Below, piece after piece: positions 60,472-64,000 of a stretch of DNA of 64,000 bases. The stretch is from Pseudobdellovibrionaceae bacterium. GTDB lineage: Bacteria; Bdellovibrionota; Bdellovibrionia; Bdellovibrionales; Bdellovibrionaceae. The translations under genes and the position numbers were made by a program. The notes under the pieces are model-generated. The model was given only the letters and a program-made list of their open reading frames with translations. It was not told the DNA's origin and made no database searches. The first letter of the stretch is position 1, and each line of letters opens with the position of its first letter. The DNA lies in NCBI GenBank assembly GCA_016719575.1, contig JADJYV010000013.1, positions 62,001 to 126,000 on the forward strand, given 5' to 3'.

Positions 60472-60501
60472 GGTACGGCCTTCCTTTTGGGCATGCGGCG
60501 C
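60472..60501 (+). repeat. Left 30-bp inverted repeat (REP-like)
   Basis: The repeat begins GGTACGGCCTTCC and ends CATGCGGCGC. It is an exact reverse complement of 61217-61246. A 10-bp palindrome CGGCGCGCCG (60496-60505) overlaps its inner end, as in REP hairpins. AATT follows both copies at nearly the same distance, so similarity extends a little further. Confidence 0.9.
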
Positions 60502-60572
60502 GCCGTAATTGTATCAATCCTGGTATGGATCGTGCGTTGAGTATTTGGCTTCGACTCCAGGAGTTTAAAAGA

Positions 60573-61211
60573 ATGCCAAAGAAAAAAATAATACGAAATT
60601 CGGATTTTCCATATCATATTTCAGCCAGATCAAACAACAGGGAGTGGTTTTCTATTCCTATTAGTGAAGTTTGGAAAATATTCGCAGATTATCTCTATTT
60701 TATATCCTTTGCATATAGAGTCGAAATTCACGCCTTCGTTTTGATGAGTAATCACTATCACTTACTTGCCAGAACTCCCGAGGGAAATCTTGATCAAGCA
60801 ATGCTATATTTGCAGCGTGAAACTAGCCGCTGGCTAGCGCGTGAAAGTGGTCGTATTAATCATGTTTTTGGTGGGCCTTATCATTCGAGTCTAATTCAAG
60901 ACATCAATCACTATAACAACGTTTATAAGTATATATTAAGAAATCCTATTGGTGTCGGCTTAGCTAATAAAGTAGAGGAGTACCCGTACAGCTCACTACG
61001 CGGTCTCTTAGGGTGTGAGAAGCTTCTTTTTCCTACAGTGGGAAATTTAGAGCTCTTTACTAAAACAGAGGAGTTTTTGAGTTGGTTGAACTTAGAATAC
61101 CAAGAGGAAGAAAGGGAAGTGATTCAAAAAGGGATCAGAAGAAAGTCATTTGAGCTTAGTAGAAGCCGAAAAACAGGTAAGTTACCTCATTTAGCGGGTT
61201 TTTCTCCATAA
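60573..61211 (+). CDS. REP-associated tyrosine (Y1) transposase
   Basis: A 212-residue single-strand DNA transposase of the IS200/Y1 class, RAYT type. The H-U-H metal motif lies in L-M-S-N-H-Y-H-L-L (the H-x-H pair), and the N-terminal I-R-N-S-D-F-P-Y-H-I-S-A-R-S-N-N-R-E is the usual RAYT start with R-x-N-N. Catalytic Tyr candidates are in N-V-Y-K-Y-I-L-R-N-P-I. ATG 60573 has CAGGAG nine bases upstream. Its last 25 bases overlap the convergent HD hydrolase gene. Confidence 0.9.
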   Translation: MPKKKIIRNSDFPYHISARSNNREWFSIPISEVWKIFADYLYFISFAYRVEIHAFVLMSNHYHLLARTPEGNLDQAMLYLQRETSRWLARESGRINHVFGGPYHSSLIQDINHYNNVYKYILRNPIGVGLANKVEEYPYSSLRGLLGCEKLLFPTVGNLELFTKTEEFLSWLNLEYQEEEREVIQKGIRRKSFELSRSRKTGKLPHLAGFSP

Positions 61212-62563
61212 TTGGGGCGCCGCATGCCCAAAAGGAAGGCCGTACCTTCGGCGTAGGATTCGGGGGAGACGTAGAGGCGGTCGATGATACGGGCGCCTTC
61301 GTAGCGGGAGAAAATTTCAGTTGATTGATCTATTGGGGCGGGCTGGTCCCAGCGGTCGTATTGATCAACCACAAAGATTTGCATGGAGCGATCCTCTGAA
61401 GAGGAGGAGTGGTATTTTGAAAGTCGAGTTTTTGAACTCGCCCAAATGGTTTCAATACCTTCGTTTTCAAGAGCCTTCTTGATGTCCTCAGCACGACGAT
61501 CTTGAGAGGTATTATGCAACTCGAGTAATACTTTGAAGGGCTTTCGTTGAGCAATTCTTTGCGCCCAGGTGTTGCCAACGCTAGTTAAGTGTTCATGCAG
61601 CTTGTAGTCGTTGTACTTAGTATATTCACCAATATCTGACGGCAAAACAAAGCTGCATTCTGAAGATGTCAGATACCGATTTAGCATCTCTTCATAGATA
61701 ATGCTCTTATGATGGAAATAGACCATCAAATACATATGGTGACGAGAAATCAAAAAATCGTCAAAAGCGTATAGCGCGCGGCGGTTAAGGGCTAAGAACA
61801 TTTTTCCTTCAAGCAAATGCGCAGTCATATTTTGAAGAATCCAAGAAAGATCAATTTTTCCGTAATTAGTTCCGCAGAAGAAAGAATCTCTTTCAAGGTA
61901 ATCCATACGATCAACATCTAGCTCGGAACTTACAAGTTGAGAGAGGATCGGGCGATAATCGATGCCATTATCGACAAAAAAATCATCAGGACATGCCAAA
62001 CTCTTGTCAATGAGACACGCAACGTGGATCGGCAATAGATCAGGGAAACGAGCAGTTATGGTCTCGCCAATCAATGAATCAATCACATATTTAATCGTAT
62101 AATCCTCGTGATTGGCCTTACGATTTTTATGGGTATTGGGGTTCGAACTTTGCGCATATACACGGATACCTAAACTCTCAACAGATGGCATAACCTGTTC
62201 GGTTGTATGGCTAAGAGGACCGTGTCCCACATCGTGCAATAAAGCGGCTAACCGAAATGCCTGGCGGAGTCGAAGGCGCGTCGAGTTTTTTGCAAATGGC
62301 AGCGCTTTGAAAATCGAATCAAATGCAAGTCCCGCGAGATGAGCCACGCCGACAGAGTGGAGATAGCGGTTGTGAGTGGCGCCTGGGAAACTAAACTCCG
62401 CAAAACCCAATTGTTTAATAGCACGCAGGCGCTGATATTCAGCCGTGTCTAAGATAGCAACCTCAGCATCTGAGTAGTATATGGAGCCGTGTACGGGATC
62501 TCTGATTTCCATGAAGCGACCATACTTACACATGGGCAGAGGAGTTTGCAAGAGTCGCCACAT
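61187..62563 (-). CDS. HD-superfamily (dGTPase-like) phosphohydrolase
   Basis: 458 residues. The HD metal set is visible: H in T-H-N-R-Y-L-H-S-V-G-V, H-D in A-A-L-L-H-D-V-G-H-G-P-L-S-H, and D in S-S-E-L-D-V-D-R-M-D-Y. The N-terminus R-D-P-V-H-G-S-I is typical of the dGTPase-like/SAMHD1-like group, acting on nucleotides. The C-terminal tail (G-T-A-F-L-L-G-M-R-R then P-N-Y-G-E-K-P-A-K) is encoded by the transposase unit's right inverted repeat and its flank. ATG 62563 has AGGAGG 11 bases upstream; ATG 62533 or 62512 are alternatives. Confidence 0.88.
   Translation of the reverse strand: MWRLLQTPLPMCKYGRFMEIRDPVHGSIYYSDAEVAILDTAEYQRLRAIKQLGFAEFSFPGATHNRYLHSVGVAHLAGLAFDSIFKALPFAKNSTRLRLRQAFRLAALLHDVGHGPLSHTTEQVMPSVESLGIRVYAQSSNPNTHKNRKANHEDYTIKYVIDSLIGETITARFPDLLPIHVACLIDKSLACPDDFFVDNGIDYRPILSQLVSSELDVDRMDYLERDSFFCGTNYGKIDLSWILQNMTAHLLEGKMFLALNRRALYAFDDFLISRHHMYLMVYFHHKSIIYEEMLNRYLTSSECSFVLPSDIGEYTKYNDYKLHEHLTSVGNTWAQRIAQRKPFKVLLELHNTSQDRRAEDIKKALENEGIETIWASSKTRLSKYHSSSSEDRSMQIFVVDQYDRWDQPAPIDQSTEIFSRYEGARIIDRLYVSPESYAEGTAFLLGMRRPNYGEKPAK
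61217..61246 (-). repeat. Right 30-bp inverted repeat (REP-like)
   Basis: Exact reverse complement of 60472-60501. It lies inside the 3' end of the HD hydrolase reading frame, immediately after the transposase stop. The palindrome GGCGCC overlaps its inner end. Confidence 0.9.
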
Positions 62564-62655
62564 CAGTCAAATTTCCTCCTAAACGAACCAATTCGTTCTC
62601 GCGACAAAACTCAACGGACCTTGGTCTAGTTTTTCTCAAAATTAGAAAATCTCAC

Positions 62656-62682
62656 TTTAGGATTTTCTAGGAGCACCGATGA
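62656..62682 (+). promoter_or_regulatory. Possible FliA-type promoter of flagellin
   Basis: TTTA, 15 bases, then ACCGATGA. The -10 matches the sigma-28 consensus GCCGATAA at 6 of 8 positions; the -35 is poor. It lies about 90 bases before the flagellin start. Confidence 0.35.
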
Positions 62683-62772
62683 GTTAGGTAAGAGTAACTG
62701 CCCATTCAGGTGTCAAGACGGCACCCCAAGTTTCAAGGATAGAAACTTGTGAATCTTCAAGGAGGAGGAATT

Positions 62773-63618
62773 ATGGGTCTGCGTATTAATACGAACACGG
62801 CTTCGTTAAACTCACAGAGAGTTCTGTGGGGAACGAAAGTTGGTCTCGACAAGAGCATGGAACGGCTCTCTTCGGGATACCGAATCAACCGAGCGGGAGA
62901 TGATGCCGCCGGACTCGCGATCTCTGAAAACCTCAGAGCCCAAATTCGCGGTCTGAAACAAGCCTCACGAAATGCCCAAGACGGTATTTCACTCGTGCAA
63001 GTGGCCGAGGGCTCGATGAATGAGATCTCTTCGATCTTGATTCGATTGCGAGAACTCGCAGTGCAGGCAGCTTCTGACACTGTCGGGCCAACAGAACGGC
63101 AGTTCTTAAATGTGGAATATGACCAACTGACTTCAGAAATTGACCGTATCGCAGAGGGAACTGAGTTCAACGGAACTCAACTTCTCGCTGGGGTGGGTGC
63201 GATCTTAGACTTTCAGGTTGGGACACGAAATAATCCAGAGATTGATCGCATCTCTTTTGATGCCTCTAAAGCAGATGCAAACTCTGCAGCTCTTGGAGTA
63301 AACCTAACAAGTGTCGCTGACAAAGCATCTGCTCAGAATGCCCTAGCGGCAATTGATACGGCGATTGTGTCCGTTTCAGCGATGAGAGCGGATTTCGGTG
63401 CGATTCAGAATCGTCTGACCTCAACCATAAGCAATATTCAAGTCAGCGTCGAGAATATGTCTGCAGCAAACAGCCGCATTAAAGATGTGGATGTCGCTGA
63501 AGAGACATCTGAAATGACGAGAAATAATATCTTGTTACAGGCAGGTACTTCTGTCTTGGGACAAGCGAACCAACAAGCTAATGTAGCACTTGGACTCTTG
63601 AACAAGTCATTCGGATAA
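62773..63618 (+). CDS. fliC: Flagellin
   Basis: A 281-residue filament protein. The N-terminal D0/D1 region begins G-L-R-I-N-T-N-T-A-S-L and has the signature L-S-S-G-Y-R-I-N-R-A-G-D-D-A-A-G-L-A-I-S; the C-terminal region ends V-A-L-G-L-L-N-K-S-F-G. The central variable domain is very short. Bdellovibrio carries several such flagellins in a sheathed filament. ATG 62773 follows GGAGGAG; the GTG at 62749 in frame is rejected. Confidence 0.97.
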   Translation: MGLRINTNTASLNSQRVLWGTKVGLDKSMERLSSGYRINRAGDDAAGLAISENLRAQIRGLKQASRNAQDGISLVQVAEGSMNEISSILIRLRELAVQAASDTVGPTERQFLNVEYDQLTSEIDRIAEGTEFNGTQLLAGVGAILDFQVGTRNNPEIDRISFDASKADANSAALGVNLTSVADKASAQNALAAIDTAIVSVSAMRADFGAIQNRLTSTISNIQVSVENMSAANSRIKDVDVAEETSEMTRNNILLQAGTSVLGQANQQANVALGLLNKSFG

Positions 63619-63725
63619 TCTTCGAATGACCTAGGTTCCCGATCTTGGACATAAATCAAGATCACCCTCAAAAGCCCAGGCTTGTTACACGTAACGAGCT
63701 GATATATTGATCTGTTTCCTGCGCC

Positions 63726-63750
63726 GGGGCTACTTCGGTAGCCCCATTTA
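63726..63750 (+). terminator. Rho-independent-like terminator
   Basis: A perfect 8-bp stem (GGGGCTAC / GTAGCCCC) closed by a TTCG tetraloop, then a short AT-rich tail (ATTTAT). It lies about 110 bases after the flagellin stop. Confidence 0.75.
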
Positions 63751-63950
63751 TCGAATGGATATTCGGTAAAGTATTGTTAGTAAATTGGATCTTGTCTTAA
63801 CTCTCATCAACGAGTGCATGGATGCAACTCGTGGCAAGAATCTACCGACTCTTCAAGTGCAGAATGTGCTTGATGTCAGCAAAAAGAGTTCAACGAGCAA
63901 CGCTCGAAAGAATTTCTGAATTTGTTTTAAATTTTTTAAAAAACTGGACT

Positions 63951-63977
63951 CAAAAAATATCGCGGTAAAACCGATAA
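63951..63977 (+). promoter_or_regulatory. FliA (sigma-28)-type promoter at window edge
   Basis: CAAA, exactly 15 bases, then ACCGATAA. The match to TAAA-N15-GCCGATAA is 3 of 4 and 7 of 8. It points rightwards out of the window, most likely to another flagellar gene. Confidence 0.7.
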
Positions 63978-64000
63978 GACCTTGGGTACCTATATAAACT

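Larger units (their letters stand above)
60472..61246. mobile_element. Y1/RAYT-type transposase unit with terminal inverted repeats
   Basis: A 775-bp unit bounded by a perfect 30-bp inverted repeat. It holds one Y1-type transposase gene. RAYT genes (REP-associated tyrosine transposases) are typically flanked by inverted REP sequences; the right-hand repeat here also encodes the 3' end of the HD hydrolase gene. The left end directly abuts the degenerate SDR stop codon. Confidence 0.75.

Noticed and set aside
1..64000. CRISPR array, prophage or tRNA genes
   Set aside because: I saw no regularly spaced repeats, no phage structural genes and no cloverleaf with a T-loop GGTTCGA-type signature in the intergenic gaps.

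Overview
The window reads as a chromosome segment of a predatory-type or closely related bacterium of the Bdellovibrionota (Bdellovibrio-like). No species is claimed. The pointers are a Bd3614-type deaminase at the left edge, c-di-GMP genes (a GGDEF response regulator and a PilZ protein), many short exported proteins of no known family, a flagellin with a FliA-type promoter after it, and a biosynthetic arginine decarboxylase. Base composition looks moderate (mid-40s % GC by eye, not computed). Genes are densely packed with many ATGA and TAATG overlaps. I see no CRISPR array, prophage, tRNA or large genomic island.

Layout. 1-8.5 kb: a partial deaminase, an RDD/SHOCT membrane protein, the RNase P RNA gene, a group II truncated haemoglobin, a DOMON-like protein paired with a NamZ-type muramidase (DUF1343), and a set of exported proteins of unknown function. 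8.6-14.4 kb: a leucine/isovalerate degradation operon (hotdog protein, MCC beta, methylglutaconyl-CoA hydratase, biotin carboxylase, separate biotin carrier, HMG-CoA lyase). 14.4-19.1 kb: an unknown membrane-anchored protein, then on the minus strand a circularly permuted ATP-grasp protein and a divergent SelO-like pseudokinase. 19.2-26 kb: exonuclease III, FxsA, a penicillin-binding protein, a TetR regulator, a zinc-less DksA-like protein, a SUMF1-like protein and a helical exported protein. 26-35.4 kb: agmatinase, a peptide ABC transporter (binding protein and two permeases), arginine decarboxylase and LeuRS. 35.5-40 kb: diguanylate cyclase, CDF transporter, TrmB, ferredoxin, thioredoxin reductase and a response regulator. 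40-50.9 kb: lipoprotein, outer-membrane barrel, PilZ protein, the two peptide-transporter ATPases, Gph, O-methyltransferase, hydrolase, a PDH-E1-like enzyme and TonB. 50.9-60.5 kb: PP2C phosphatase, M23 peptidase, a xanthine-dehydrogenase-type molybdenum hydroxylase operon with XdhC and MocA-like maturation genes, thiolase and a degenerate SDR. 60.5-64 kb: a small Y1/RAYT transposase unit with perfect 30-bp inverted repeats that abuts an HD hydrolase gene, then flagellin and a FliA-type promoter at the right edge.

How the genes work together. The carboxylase operon, thiolase and peptide importer suit an organism living on amino acids and peptides. Agmatinase and arginine decarboxylase flank the importer and form the arginine-to-putrescine route. 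The muramidase, PBP and M23 peptidase handle peptidoglycan. The least explained unit is the SelO-like/ATP-grasp pair at 15.9-19.1 kb, with an in-frame short ORF between its two genes. The second is the transposase unit whose inverted repeat supplies the 3' coding end of the neighbouring HD hydrolase gene.
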